Of a DNA stretch of 64,000 nt, positions 53,015-61,746 are shown one piece after another. A program made the position numbers and the translations under genes. How positions within the stretch are numbered: position 1 is the first letter of the stretch; every line of letters starts with the position of its first letter. The DNA is taken from NCBI RefSeq assembly GCF_023093535.1, contig NZ_CP095757.1, positions 3,038,001 through 3,102,000 on the forward strand, in the 5' to 3' direction. Source of the DNA: Halovivax limisalsi (GTDB lineage: Archaea; Halobacteriota; Halobacteria; Halobacteriales; Natrialbaceae). The notes beneath the pieces are model-generated. The model worked only from the letters and a program-made list of their open reading frames with translations, searched no databases and was not told where the DNA came from.

Positions 53015-53689
53015 ATGTACCGCGCGGTGGTCTTCGACCTCGACGAGACGCTCGCCGTGCCCGACCGCGACCGGGAGACGCTGCTGGCCGAAGCGGCCGA
53101 ATCGGTCGGCGAACCCCCGCTCTCACGGGCGGCCTACCTCGAGGCCCACCGCCGGAACCTGACGAGCGAGACGCGCGAGCCCATCTTCGCGGAGTTGCTC
53201 GCCGAGCGCGAGACCGAAACCGACCCGGAAGCGTTCGCCGCAGCCTACCGCGAGTCGGTCACCGCCTCGCTCGCGCCGGTACCAGGCGTCGAATCCGCGC
53301 TCGAAACCCTCCGGGAGTCCTACCGCGTCGGTCTCCTGACGAACGGGCCCGTCCGGGCTCAGCGGGCCAAACTCGACGCGCTCGGCTGGGAGGACGCCTT
53401 CGACGCGGCCCTGGTCACCGGCGAACTCGACGCCGGGAAACCCCAACCCGAGGCGTTCGCCGCGATCCTCGACGAACTCGACGTCTCCGCCGACGAGGCC
53501 GTCTACGTCGGCGACGACGTCGACGCCGACGTGCGGGGCGCGAGCGACGCCGGCATGGACGTCGTCCAGGTGCTCGTCGGGGACGCGACGCCCGATCCGC
53601 GGGCGGACGCCGCCGTCGAACAGGAGCGGCTCGGACGCGAACTCCCGGCGATCATCGCCCAACTCGAGGCGGATCGCCGCCAAGAGTAA
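53015..53689 (+). CDS. HAD-family hydrolase
   Basis: 224 aa. The nucleophile motif DLDETLAVPD lies at residues 8-17; motif II LLTNGP near 106-111, motif III Lys in ELDAGKPQPEAF and motif IV YVGDDVDADVRGA. A helical cap lies between motifs I and II, as in phosphoglycolate phosphatase or haloacid dehalogenase types. It hydrolyses a phosphate ester, with an unknown substrate. TATA-like GGTAACCTTCAAC lies about 35 bp before the ATG. Confidence 0.9.
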   Translation: MYRAVVFDLDETLAVPDRDRETLLAEAAESVGEPPLSRAAYLEAHRRNLTSETREPIFAELLAERETETDPEAFAAAYRESVTASLAPVPGVESALETLRESYRVGLLTNGPVRAQRAKLDALGWEDAFDAALVTGELDAGKPQPEAFAAILDELDVSADEAVYVGDDVDADVRGASDAGMDVVQVLVGDATPDPRADAAVEQERLGRELPAIIAQLEADRRQE

Positions 53690-53724
53690 CCGGCCCAGCG
53701 GCTCGAGTCAGCCACCCACTCACC

Positions 53725-54162
53725 TTACAGCGATCGAGCGACGGCGTCGAGCACGCCCACGCCCCGTTTGACCGCCGCGCCGGAGTCAAGAAACACGAGG
53801 GTTTGTGGCGGTCGGCTCGCCTTCGGCCGCGCCCGGAGGTCGCGCTCGGTCGCCGCCTCGCGGGCCGCGTCGGGCCCCTCGCGAAATGCCACGTGCGCGC
53901 GATCCGGCTGGACGAAGACGCTCGCGATGGTGTCACCGTGCGCTGATCGCCCGTTCGCGTCCGATGCCGCGGATTCGCCCGACTCGGCGGTCGACGACTC
54001 GCGGGTGATGTCGTACGCGCGAGCGCCGTCGACGGTCGGCTCCACGTCGGCCACCGCGTCCGTCACGGCGAGCCCGCCGAGCGGGCCGTCGCTCCGCCCG
54101 TCGACCTCCGAGGCGAACAGCTCCGCGATTCGGACGCCGTCCTCGATCCGCTCTTCGACCAT
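53725..54162 (-). CDS. Haloarchaeal hypothetical protein
   Basis: 145 aa, acidic. No catalytic motif. A core (MVEERIEDGVRIAELFASEVDG, GGLAVTDAVADVEPTVDGARAYDI, IASVFVQPDRAHVAFREGPDAAREAA) reads as a conserved alpha/beta domain of unknown function with a Ser/Ala-rich insert (about 55-75). It converges on the HAD gene with 35 bp between and has 100 bp to the DUF2240 gene upstream. Confidence 0.65.
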   Translation of the reverse strand: MVEERIEDGVRIAELFASEVDGRSDGPLGGLAVTDAVADVEPTVDGARAYDITRESSTAESGESAASDANGRSAHGDTIASVFVQPDRAHVAFREGPDAAREAATERDLRARPKASRPPQTLVFLDSGAAVKRGVGVLDAVARSL

Positions 54163-54262
54163 GCGCGTCGATTCGACGGGGAGGAAAAAGCGACTTCGGG
54201 TTTGGCGGCGGTCGGCGGGCGAGAGCCGTCGACCGGCCTCGATCGCCCCCGCTCGTCGCCGA

Positions 54263-54712
54263 TCAGTCCTCCAGCGCGGCGGCCCGCGCAGCGTCGAGGT
54301 ACGACTCGACCGACAGGCCGCGACGCCTCGCGTGGACGACCGCCGCCACCTCGATCGTCACGCCGAGTTCCTGCTGGCAGGCGTTGATCGCCCCCACCGC
54401 CTCGTGTTTCGGGTGCCCCTCGGCGACCAGCGCGTCGAGGACGCGCTCGAAGGTCGACCGGCCGAGCAGGAGGTCCTCGTCCGGGACGAAGTCCTCGGGC
54501 ACCGTCACCTCGGCCGGGTCGAACGTCACCGCGAGGTCGTCTGCGGTCCGTTCGAGTAATCCTTCCTCCGTCGCCACGTCGACGAGGCGCTTGGCCTGGT
54601 CGGGCGAGAACCAGTCGCGATCCATCGACAGCGCGACGACGAACTCGTTTTCGCGAAGCGTTCGCGTCCCGCGCTGCCCGAACGGCGCGGCGACGACGAC
54701 CCGGAGACTCAT
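54263..54712 (-). CDS. DUF2240-family protein
   Basis: 149 aa. It begins MSLRVVVAAPFGQRGTRTL and holds a helical region (LSMDRDWFSPDQAKRLVDVATEEGLLER) and a second region with DFVPDEDLLLGRSTFERVLDALVAEG, as in the archaeal DUF2240 family. Function unknown; possible nucleic-acid binding. ATG 54712 is preferred to the in-frame GTG 54718. Confidence 0.75.
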   Translation of the reverse strand: MSLRVVVAAPFGQRGTRTLRENEFVVALSMDRDWFSPDQAKRLVDVATEEGLLERTADDLAVTFDPAEVTVPEDFVPDEDLLLGRSTFERVLDALVAEGHPKHEAVGAINACQQELGVTIEVAAVVHARRRGLSVESYLDAARAAALED

Positions 54713-54834
54713 CGACACCCGGTTTCACCAGGGCGGAATTAATCCTGACGGTTCGGCTGGTCTCGGATCGGAAAAGCCCTCCAAAGAAAAACCGGCTACG
54801 ACTACTCGAACCGACAGTAGACGGAAACGATGTC

Positions 54835-54854
54835 TATTGGTTCCCTCACCAATA
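54835..54854 (+). promoter_or_regulatory. Palindromic operator candidate of the toxin-antitoxin locus
   Basis: TATTGGT-TCCCTC-ACCAATA is a perfect 7-bp inverted repeat with a 6-bp spacer. Its right arm runs into the AT-rich AATAAGCTTATC, a good TATA element about 30 bp before ATG 54891. A HVO_A0114-type DNA-binding protein encoded downstream could bind here for autoregulation. Confidence 0.6.
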
Positions 54855-54890
54855 AGCTTATCGCGTTGGTCCGTGTACCGATAATCGTGG

Positions 54891-55228
54891 ATGGCCCCAT
54901 TCACGGAAGACGACCTCGACGGAGTAAGCGAGGGGAGGAAGTACCCCGACGGAACCGTCATCCGGGTGTTCTGCATGCGGACGACCCGTGACGCGTACCC
55001 GTCCGGATGGGCCTCAAGCTTCACTACGGCACGACGGATCCAGACCCACCCCGCACGCTCGACGATGGGACGATTCGGCGGTACGATAACTCGCACGAGG
55101 ATACCAAAGGACACGAACTTCACGTCGCTCCGGACCCCGATCCGGTCGTAATCGAGTTCCCCGGGATGATCGAACTGTGGGAACGGTTCTGGAGGGAAAT
55201 TCCGAAATCCGAGTTGAAAGTTAACTGA
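54891..55228 (+). pseudogene. TumE-like (DUF6516) toxin gene with a -1 frameshift
   Basis: The first 39 codons from ATG 54891 give MAPFTEDDLDGVSEG...DAYPSG. The family then expects YxLHYGT. That continuation (MGLKLHYGTTD, RRYDNSHEDTKGHE, IEFPGMIELWERFW) is found in another frame starting at 55007. One base appears to be missing at about 55004-55007 (YPSG/GLKLHYGT aligns without gaps if one base is restored). The toxin of this TA pair would therefore be inactive, unless programmed frameshifting or a sequencing error is involved. The antitoxin-like gene follows 25 bp later and is intact. Confidence 0.7.
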
Positions 55229-55252
55229 GACCATCACACCACGGTGATACCA

Positions 55253-55702
55253 ATGAACGACACCACGCCGCCGCTGCACCCGATGGAGCGCGAACAGCTT
55301 CGGGCCGAGTCAACGCTCGTCGTTACCGTGAAGGCGTCCCGTGAATTCCACGACGACGTCGTCGACGGGATCGAGGCGCTCGAACGCGGGAACTCGGTGA
55401 ATTCTCCGCCCACGCTCTCGTTCGCGAGTTACGACGACCTCATGGAGACGCTGACACCGCGCGCCCTCGACCTCATCGAAGCTATCCGTCGGGAAGGGCC
55501 AGCCAGCATCAACGAGACCGCACGTGTGGTCGACCGAGACGTGAAGAACGTCCACGAGGAACTCAGTCGGCTCGCTCGATTGGGAATCATCTTTTTCGAG
55601 GAGGAGGGACAGCGAATGCGCCCGGTCGTCTGGTTCGACGAACTCGTCATCACTCTCCCATTCGATCCGGAGGCTGGCGACACGGCGACTGCGGCACCGT
55701 GA
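55253..55702 (+). CDS. HVO_A0114-type putative DNA-binding antitoxin (TumA-like)
   Basis: 149 aa. A MarR/winged-helix fold: SYDDLMETLTPRALDLIEAIRREGPASINETARVV, recognition helix DVKNVHEELSRLARLGIIFF, wing RPVVWFDELVITLPF. This family pairs with TumE-type toxins in haloarchaea. The ATG is preceded by GGTGAT (complementary to the 16S rRNA 3' end), spaced 4 bases. With the toxin frame broken, this gene may survive as an orphan regulator of the palindromic operator at 54835-54854. Confidence 0.82.
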   Translation: MNDTTPPLHPMEREQLRAESTLVVTVKASREFHDDVVDGIEALERGNSVNSPPTLSFASYDDLMETLTPRALDLIEAIRREGPASINETARVVDRDVKNVHEELSRLARLGIIFFEEEGQRMRPVVWFDELVITLPFDPEAGDTATAAP

Positions 55703-55882
55703 CTCACCCGGACGCTGACCTCGATGCCGAAGACGAAGCGGCCGTCCCCGCAAACTGTTCGAGGTATGTAAAATGTATCCAATCTCAACCGAACGCTTCG
55801 ACCGTTGGCGGGCGAACGGCAGAACGTATCGAGATTTTATCCAGTGAACGTTTCCCGATACAAAATTAATCTTATTTCCAAC

Positions 55883-55896
55883 AGATATAATATACT
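55883..55896 (+). promoter_or_regulatory. TATA box of the candidate RNA
   Basis: AGATATAATATACT is close to an ideal archaeal TATA box. Its centre (about 55888) is 26-28 bp before the first base of the long stem at 55916, the expected distance to a transcription start. Confidence 0.65.
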
Positions 55897-55910
55897 GCGA
55901 TGTGTACGCC

Positions 55911-56005
55911 CGACCGGAAGCTCACGTCTCCACACGAGCCGCAGGGGGCATGCGCCCAGAGAAATGCCCCGGGTGTTAGGGCCACCCGAGACGTGGCTTC
56001 CAAAC
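55911..56005 (+). ncRNA. Candidate structured non-coding RNA, three-way junction with possible kissing loops
   Basis: A closing stem pairs 55916-55930 with 55988-56001: GGAAGC/GCTTCC (6 bp), one bulged T at 55922, then CACGTCTC/GAGACGTG (8 bp). Inside, hairpin A is GGGGCAT/ATGCCCC (55945-55951 with 55964-55970, 12-base loop) and hairpin B is GGGTG/CACCC (55971-55975 with 55983-55987, 7-base loop). B is directly flanked by A and the closing stem, so they may stack coaxially. Loop A contains GCCC (55954-55957) and loop B GGGC (55979-55982), which can pair. A 14-base single strand (55931-55944) completes the junction. Orientation is inferred from the TATA box. It matches no RNA family I know. 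Confidence 0.55.
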
Positions 56006-56175
56006 CGGATCACCGATTTGGTCACCATGATTGCGAACACACTACCGAGACAAAAAGGTCTCGCACGCTCGCGGTATCGAGAGATGAATCGCCGTCCCGC
56101 TTCTGGTTTCGATCGTTCGGAGTGGGGACGCTGTCGTCACGAGTGGACGACGCGACTGGTTCGGAGGAATTTCCG

Positions 56176-56397
56176 ATGAAATCTCTCGGTGCGGTGCGGG
56201 GTGACCAGTCGGCCGACTCGACGGCCGAGCGCGAGTGCTACCGGTGCGATCGCGACCTGGCGACCGACCAGCTGTTTCGCGTGACGGCCCGGCCGCCCGC
56301 CGCGTCGGAGCGATTCGCGGCGGCCACGCGATTTTGCTGCGCCGACTGCGTGGCTGGCATTGGGGATGCTGGAGTTCGCAGATCGGGTAGTGACTGA
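56176..56397 (+). CDS. Small zinc-binding protein
   Basis: 73 aa, with paired Cys motifs CYRC and CCADC in an acidic/basic mixed small domain (ERECYRCDRDLATDQLFRVTA; RFCCADCVAGI). One zinc-ribbon is likely. The ATG is 175 bp after the structured element and follows GGAGGAATTTCCG, where GGAGG is a strong ribosome-binding site. Function unknown. The structured element might be in its 5' leader instead of an independent RNA. Confidence 0.72.
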   Translation: MKSLGAVRGDQSADSTAERECYRCDRDLATDQLFRVTARPPAASERFAAATRFCCADCVAGIGDAGVRRSGSD

Positions 56398-56501
56398 AAG
56401 TCGTCGTTGATAGGTGGATTCGTTTTGAGAGTAGCTGAATACGTCCTGACGTGGCGGACTCGGTGCAGCGATCGACGAGGTTGCAAAACGATCGGATCGA
56501 G

Positions 56502-56513
56502 CCTTATAAGTAT
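56502..56513 (+). promoter_or_regulatory. TATA box of the S8e gene
   Basis: CCTTATAAGTAT, centred about 28 bp before ATG 56536, so the transcript is probably leaderless. Confidence 0.7.
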
Positions 56514-56535
56514 CGTCCGCCGGTTTCGTTCGGGT

Positions 56536-56907
56536 ATGCAAGACCAGGTCCGCTCGACTCGCAAGCGAACCGGAGGCCGACTCAAGCACGCGCGCAACCA
56601 CCGCAAGGACGAACTCGGGCGCGAACCGACCGAGACGCAGGTGGGCGAGCCGCGCTACAAGACCGTCGACGTCCGCGGCGACAACGTCAAGACCCGCGCG
56701 CTCGCGACCGACGTCGCCCACGTCAACACCGGCGGCGAGACGGTCACTGCCGAGATCGAGAACGTCGTCGAGAACGAGGCCAACCCCAACTACGTCCGCC
56801 GGAACATCATCACGAAGGGCGCGGTCATCGAGACCGGCGAGGGCACCGCCCGCGTCACCTCGCGACCCGGCCAGACCGGCCAGGTCAACGCCGTCCTGCT
56901 CGACTGA
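56536..56907 (+). CDS. rps8e: 30S ribosomal protein S8e
   Basis: 123 aa, normal length. The start MQDQVRSTRKRTGGRLKHARN is the eS8 signature. Later TRALATDVAHVNT, NPNYVRRNIITKGAVIET and VTSRPGQTGQVNAVLLD are family motifs. It is a small-subunit protein that binds 16S rRNA. A TATA box 28 bp upstream implies leaderless transcription. Confidence 0.95.
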   Translation: MQDQVRSTRKRTGGRLKHARNHRKDELGREPTETQVGEPRYKTVDVRGDNVKTRALATDVAHVNTGGETVTAEIENVVENEANPNYVRRNIITKGAVIETGEGTARVTSRPGQTGQVNAVLLD

Positions 56908-56975
56908 GACCCACGTCTCGCTGCGCTCTCGTTCTCGCGAGTCAGGGTTCATTCGACCCAGGGTACGGGCGCGAC

Positions 56976-57530
56976 TCAGCACCCGCGGGTCAGCCGGACG
57001 GTCCGGTGGTCCGGATCGACGCCGTCGACGACGTCGGTCCGCCGGGTGCTGACGCGCTCGAACCCGTGATGTTCGTAGAAGCCGATCGCCTGCGCGTGTC
57101 CGTCGAACACCTCGACGCACTGGTCGATCTCCGGGGGATGCCCGGCGCAGTCCGCTCGCTGTCTCGCCGTGATCGCTTCCAGGAGCGCGCTCCCGACCCC
57201 CAGTCCCTGGGCCTCCGGGTGAACGTAGAGCGTCGACACCTCGCACGTCCCGTTCGTCGGCGACGATCCCCGGCCGGCCCCGCAAACCGCCGGCGCGGCC
57301 GAATCGTCGGCCGAGGCGGCGACGAGCCACCGGCCCGCGTCCGTTGGCGCCCGAATCTCCGCCCGGAGCCAGTCGGTCGTGTAAAACGTCTCGAGGTTCG
57401 CCTCGACGTAGGCGTCGGGCAGGAGTCCGTCGTACGCTCGTCGCCACGCGGTCGCACAGACCGTCCGAATCGCCGGTGCCTCGTCGGGGCGTGCCGGTCG
57501 GACGGTCACGTCGACGGTGCCGTCGGTCAT
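56976..57530 (-). CDS. GNAT-family N-acetyltransferase
   Basis: 184 aa. Acetyl-CoA motif A is LYVHPEAQGLGVGSALLEAI (Q/RxxGxG/A), with motif B around AIGFYEHHGFERVS. The N-terminus VRPARPDEAPAIRTVCATAWRRAYDGLLP is typical of the acetyltransferase_1/10 subgroup. The substrate is unknown. ATG 57530 is preferred over the codon three positions upstream. It converges on S8e. Confidence 0.9.
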   Translation of the reverse strand: MTDGTVDVTVRPARPDEAPAIRTVCATAWRRAYDGLLPDAYVEANLETFYTTDWLRAEIRAPTDAGRWLVAASADDSAAPAVCGAGRGSSPTNGTCEVSTLYVHPEAQGLGVGSALLEAITARQRADCAGHPPEIDQCVEVFDGHAQAIGFYEHHGFERVSTRRTDVVDGVDPDHRTVRLTRGC

Positions 57531-57598
57531 CGGGTTCACGTCGAATCACCCGGCTCATATCGCTGACGATACCGGATCGACCGATCGACGCGAGGCGG

Positions 57599-58594
57599 CT
57601 ACGGTCGCGGCGCCGCCTTCTGGAGGGCCGTCTCGGCGATGTTACCGCCGTAGTCCGCACACCGCGAGAGCGAGTCGACGATGAGGCCGAGCGACTGGGC
57701 CTCGACCGGATCGAGGTCGCGCAGGCGATCGTCGATCTTCCGGGTGTGTTCGTCGATCTCGCGGACCGCCTGTCGGGCGGTGTGGCCGAGTTCCGTCGCC
57801 CGGTCTGCGTCCTCGGCGTCGAGCGCGTCCATCGACGTGCGGATCACGCGGTCGGCGTCCTCGTAGAGCGCCACGAGCGCGTCGGCGACGTCCTCGGGCA
57901 CGTCGTCGAGCTTCTGGGCGAGCTGGCTCACCTTGACCGCGTGGTCCGCGACGCGTTCGAGTTGGCGGGCGCTCGAGTGATAGTCGAAGCAATCCTCGCG
58001 GGTGACGCCGAGGGATTCGGCCGCCGTCGGCGAGCGAAGCGTCGCACGGAAGATGCGCGAGACGACCAGAAAGAGCCTGTCGACGTCGTCGTCGCGCTGG
58101 ATGACGTCCGCCGCGATGTCGTCGTCGTTTTCGACCAGGGCGGTCACGGCGTCTTCGAGCATCGATTCGGCGATCAGGCGCATCCGGTCGACCGCGTTCA
58201 CGATCGAGAGCTCCGCCGAGTCAAGCAGATCCTGGATCACGACGCTGTCGGTGGTCTCCGAGAGCACCTCGACGCCGACGAGGTTCTGCGTCGCCTCCCG
58301 GATGGCCCGCCGCTGTTCGGTCGTCACCCGATCGGCGGTCAGGCGGATGATGTCGAACCCGCTGACGTACATGGTCATCACCGCGCGCGTGAGCTGGGTG
58401 CCCGTCAGGTTCGAGACGTCGAGTTCGCCCTCCTGGTGGGCCGACTCCCGCTTCGGCGTCAGCAAGAGCGCGCCGTCCTCGGGGTAGAACTCGACGGTGC
58501 TGCCCGCCTCCACGCCGTTGTCCGTCGCCCACTCCTTCGGTAACGAGACCGTGTAGGTCGACCCGCCCGTCACTTGCACTTTGCGCGTCTCCAT
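57599..58594 (-). CDS. phoU: AbrB-PhoU phosphate-uptake regulator
   Basis: 331 aa. An N-terminal AbrB/SpoVT DNA-binding domain (METRKVQVTGGSTYTVSLPKEWATDNG) is fused to two PhoU helical repeats with metal-binding acidic patterns (SARQLERVADHAVKVSQL; SLSRCADYGGNIAET). The haloarchaeal form links DNA binding to phosphate sensing. It is divergent from the pst operon across 365 bp, which suits control of pst transcription. Confidence 0.9.
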   Translation of the reverse strand: METRKVQVTGGSTYTVSLPKEWATDNGVEAGSTVEFYPEDGALLLTPKRESAHQEGELDVSNLTGTQLTRAVMTMYVSGFDIIRLTADRVTTEQRRAIREATQNLVGVEVLSETTDSVVIQDLLDSAELSIVNAVDRMRLIAESMLEDAVTALVENDDDIAADVIQRDDDVDRLFLVVSRIFRATLRSPTAAESLGVTREDCFDYHSSARQLERVADHAVKVSQLAQKLDDVPEDVADALVALYEDADRVIRTSMDALDAEDADRATELGHTARQAVREIDEHTRKIDDRLRDLDPVEAQSLGLIVDSLSRCADYGGNIAETALQKAAPRP

Positions 58595-58959
58595 AACGGC
58601 ACCTCTGCAGCCACACCCTAAAGAAACAGCGATCTATTGATATCCGCCCACAACTCCGTATTCAGCTTCGAAAGTAAGGTCGAGTCACGAACGATTCAGT
58701 GAAGGGTAAACGCTCCTGCGGTCGGTGGTGTCGATCGAACGCGCCAGTGCCGGACGAACGAGGCAATAGACGGGTCCGATCGTCGCGCCTGTTCCTCGAC
58801 TAGCGTGGTCGCGACGGCGGCGTGTGTGCGATCTGACGACTCAATACCGACCGGAGATGACCGCCGGTCCATCGCCGTCGGCCGTGACCTACTGTGACAA
58901 TACATACCTCTATATAGCAATCATAGTAGTCTACTTACCTGCACCGCCGCTCACATTCG
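58595..58959. promoter_or_regulatory. Divergent control region of phoU and the pst operon
   Basis: 365 bp, AT-rich toward the right. A TATA box CTCTATATAG at 58908-58917 lies about 47 bp before the pstS ATG. The left half (58620-58680: AACAGCGATCTATTGATATCCG, AGCTTCGAAAGTAAGG) carries the phoU promoter. Binding of the AbrB-PhoU protein in this region is a reasonable inference; no P-box could be verified by eye. Confidence 0.55.
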
Positions 58960-59934
58960 ATGATGTCGAGAGACGCTACGGGGCCGTCGGCGGGGCTCGG
59001 CCGGCGAGCGGTGCTCGCGGGTACAGGGGCGGCGATCTCCGGCGCGCTAGCGGGCTGCAGTGGGGTATTCGCGACGGCCAACAACCAGGTGAACGTCGCG
59101 GGAAGTTCTACGGTGTTTCCCGTGACGGAAGCCATCGCCTCCGCGTTCTCGGAGGAGAACCCCACGGCCAACATCTCGCTCAGCAAGACCGGAACCGGGG
59201 GCGGGTTCGGGAACTTCTTCTGTGCGGGCCGAACCGATATCAACAACGCCAGCCGGGAGATCGCCGACGCCGAGGTCGAACAGTGCGCGAGTAACGACGT
59301 GACGCCGATCGAATTTCCGGTCGCCACCGACGCCCTGACGGTCGTGGTCAATCCGAACGCGGAGTTCGTGGACTGCCTCACAGTCGAGGAGTTGCGCCAG
59401 ATCTGGCGCGCCGACGGCGCCCAGCAGTGGAGCGACATCGACGACTCCTACCCGGACGAACCGTTCGAACTCTACGGGGCCGCGACCACCTCCGGGACGT
59501 TCGACTACTTCAAAGAAAAGATCGTGGGCGAGGAGACGAATCATCGAAGCGACTACTACGCGACCGAACAGGATCGGACGATCGTCCAGGGGGTACAGGG
59601 CTCCGAAACGGCGATGGGCTACTTCGGATTCTCGTACTACAGCGAAAACCCCGACTCCGTCAAGGCGATCGCCATCGATAACGGCGACGGCTGTGTCGAA
59701 CCATCGCTCGAAACCGCCCAAACAGGCGAATACGCGCCTCTCACGCGTGACCTGTACATCTATGTGGCAAAGGACTCCCTCGCCGATCCGACGGTCCGGG
59801 ACTTCGTCCGCTACTACATGGAACGAACGACGAGTGACCTGATCGCCGAGATCGGATACGTGCCGCTGAACGAGGAGAAACAGGCGGAGAACATGGACAA
59901 ACTCGAATCGAAGATCGACGAGGTGACCGCATGA
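58960..59934 (+). CDS. pstS: PstS phosphate-binding lipoprotein
   Basis: 324 aa. A Tat-type signal ([20 protein letters not shown]) ends in a lipobox Cys. The mature domain has the phosphate-binding [13 protein letters not shown] motif, TGTGGGF, and a [11 protein letters not shown] motif. PstS captures inorganic phosphate outside the cell for the PstCAB transporter. ATG 58960 or 58963 start it. It is the first gene of pstSCAB and overlaps pstC by 4 bp. Confidence 0.95.
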   Translation: MMSRDATGPSAGLGRRAVLAGTGAAISGALAGCSGVFATANNQVNVAGSSTVFPVTEAIASAFSEENPTANISLSKTGTGGGFGNFFCAGRTDINNASREIADAEVEQCASNDVTPIEFPVATDALTVVVNPNAEFVDCLTVEELRQIWRADGAQQWSDIDDSYPDEPFELYGAATTSGTFDYFKEKIVGEETNHRSDYYATEQDRTIVQGVQGSETAMGYFGFSYYSENPDSVKAIAIDNGDGCVEPSLETAQTGEYAPLTRDLYIYVAKDSLADPTVRDFVRYYMERTTSDLIAEIGYVPLNEEKQAENMDKLESKIDEVTA

Positions 59935-60854
59935 GCGAGCACGACTTTTCACACGACGGCATTCGAACCCTCCGCGGCACGACGTTTCGCTACCTCTTCT
60001 TGCTCTGTGCGCTCCTCTCGATCGCGACCACCCTCGGGATCATCCTCACGCTCGTCGTCGACGCCATCAACTTCTTCGGGTCGGTGTCGATCGTCGACTT
60101 CCTCACGGGAACGAGGTGGACGCCGAGTCACGAACCGATCTCCTTCGGGGTCCTTCCACTCATCTCCGGGACACTCACGGTCACGATCGGCGCCGCGGCG
60201 GTCGCGCTGCCGATCGGCCTGCTGACTGCGATCTACCTCTCCGAGTACGCCTCCGAGCGGCGGCGAGCCTACCTCAAGCCCGCCCTCGAAGTGCTCGCGG
60301 GCGTCCCGACGGTCGTTTACGGCTACTTCGCGCTCGTCTACGTGACGCCGTTTCTCGATCGCTTCCTCCCCATCGGAACGTTCAACGCCCTCTCGGCGTC
60401 GATCATGGTCGGCATCATGATCATCCCGATGGTATCCTCGATCAGCGAGGACGCGATGAGCGCGGTTCCGGACTCGCTCCGACAGGCCGGCTACGGCCTC
60501 GGCGCGACGAAGTTCACCGTCTCCACGACGATCGTCGTCCCGGCCGCGCTGTCGGGCATCTTCTCCTCGTTCATCCTCGCCCTGTCGCGGGCGATCGGCG
60601 AGACCATGATCGTCGCGATGGCGGCCGGCCAGACGCCGCGCATGGTCGACCTCGCGAACCCCACCGGGATTTTCCTCGACTCGATCGAGACGATGACCGC
60701 CGCAATGGTCAAAATCGGGACCGGCGACATGGTCAGCCAGGGAGTCAAGTACCAGAGCCTCTTCGCGGTCGGCCTCACGCTGTTCGTCATCACGTTCGCC
60801 ATGAACCTGATCAGCGAGTTCGTTGCCTCGCGCTACAGGGAGGTGTATCGCTGA
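59931..60854 (+). CDS. pstC: PstC phosphate permease subunit
   Basis: 307 aa, six helices. The binding-protein-dependent transport EAA loop reads [31 protein letters not shown]-type ([25 protein letters not shown]). Start is coupled to pstS by ATGA and the stop overlaps pstA by one base. Confidence 0.94.
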   Translation: MSEHDFSHDGIRTLRGTTFRYLFLLCALLSIATTLGIILTLVVDAINFFGSVSIVDFLTGTRWTPSHEPISFGVLPLISGTLTVTIGAAAVALPIGLLTAIYLSEYASERRRAYLKPALEVLAGVPTVVYGYFALVYVTPFLDRFLPIGTFNALSASIMVGIMIIPMVSSISEDAMSAVPDSLRQAGYGLGATKFTVSTTIVVPAALSGIFSSFILALSRAIGETMIVAMAAGQTPRMVDLANPTGIFLDSIETMTAAMVKIGTGDMVSQGVKYQSLFAVGLTLFVITFAMNLISEFVASRYREVYR

Positions 60855-61744
60855 TGGCGGCCGAATCGACCGACGCGCGCTCCGACTCCGCATTCGGCCG
60901 GATCAGTCGACGCAAAGACGTCGCATTCAGACTACTCGCACTCGCCGCGACGCTCGTCGGAATCGTCTCGCTGGCACTCCTGCTCGCGAACGTTGCCGTC
61001 GACGCCGTCGGCTGGCTTGACTGGGGATTCCTCACGAATCCGCCCCACCCGTTCCCCGACCAGGCTGGTTTCCTCCCGGCGATCGTCGGTTCGATCGCCA
61101 TTATGCTCCTTATCGCACTGATCACCTTCCCGCTCGGCGTCGGCGCCGCGGTCTACCTCGAAGAGTACGCGGACGACGGCCCGCTGACGACGTTCATCCA
61201 GCTCAACATCGCCAATCTCGCCGGCGTCCCGTCGATCGTCTACGGGCTGCTCGGACTCGGACTCTTCGTCGGGATGCTGGACATCGGCTACGGGTCGATC
61301 ATCGCCGCGGCATTCACCGTCGGCCTGCTCATCCTGCCGATCGTGATCATCTCCGCTCAGGAAGCGATCCGCGCGGTACCCGACTCGCAGCGACAGGCCT
61401 CCTACGGGATGGGCGCGACGAAGTGGCAGACGATCCGCAACGTCGTCCTGCCGCGGGCGATGCCGGGCATCATGACCGGGACGATCCTCGCGCTCGGCCG
61501 CGCGATCGGCGAGACGGCGCCGCTGATCATGATCGCCGCGCCGACGACCGTCTTCGGCGTCCCCAACAGCCTCCTCAGCAAGGTGAGTGCGATGCCGCTG
61601 CAGATCTACAACTGGGCGTCCTACCCGCAGCAGGCCTTCCAGTACGGCGTCGTCGCCGCCGGCGTCGTCACCCTGCTCGTCATCCTGCTCACCATCAACT
61701 CGATCGCGATCGTCATCCGGAACCGATTTGAGCGAACCACCTGA
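60854..61744 (+). CDS. pstA: PstA phosphate permease subunit
   Basis: 296 aa. EAA loop: [29 protein letters not shown], then [13 protein letters not shown]. The [16 protein letters not shown] motif is typical of PstA. Its ATG shares an A with the pstC stop (TGATG) and it is followed by pstB after 2 bp. Confidence 0.94.
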   Translation: MAAESTDARSDSAFGRISRRKDVAFRLLALAATLVGIVSLALLLANVAVDAVGWLDWGFLTNPPHPFPDQAGFLPAIVGSIAIMLLIALITFPLGVGAAVYLEEYADDGPLTTFIQLNIANLAGVPSIVYGLLGLGLFVGMLDIGYGSIIAAAFTVGLLILPIVIISAQEAIRAVPDSQRQASYGMGATKWQTIRNVVLPRAMPGIMTGTILALGRAIGETAPLIMIAAPTTVFGVPNSLLSKVSAMPLQIYNWASYPQQAFQYGVVAAGVVTLLVILLTINSIAIVIRNRFERTT

Positions 61745-61746
61745 CA

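Larger units (their letters stand above)
55703..56175. other. AT-rich intergenic region containing a structured element
   Basis: 473 bp. From 55760 to 55900 it is markedly AT-rich (runs such as ATATAATATA). A structured element with its own TATA box occupies 55885-56001 (see entries). A smaller hairpin CGAGAC/GTCTCG with loop AAAAAG lies at 56046-56063. No coding frame is convincing. Confidence 0.6.
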
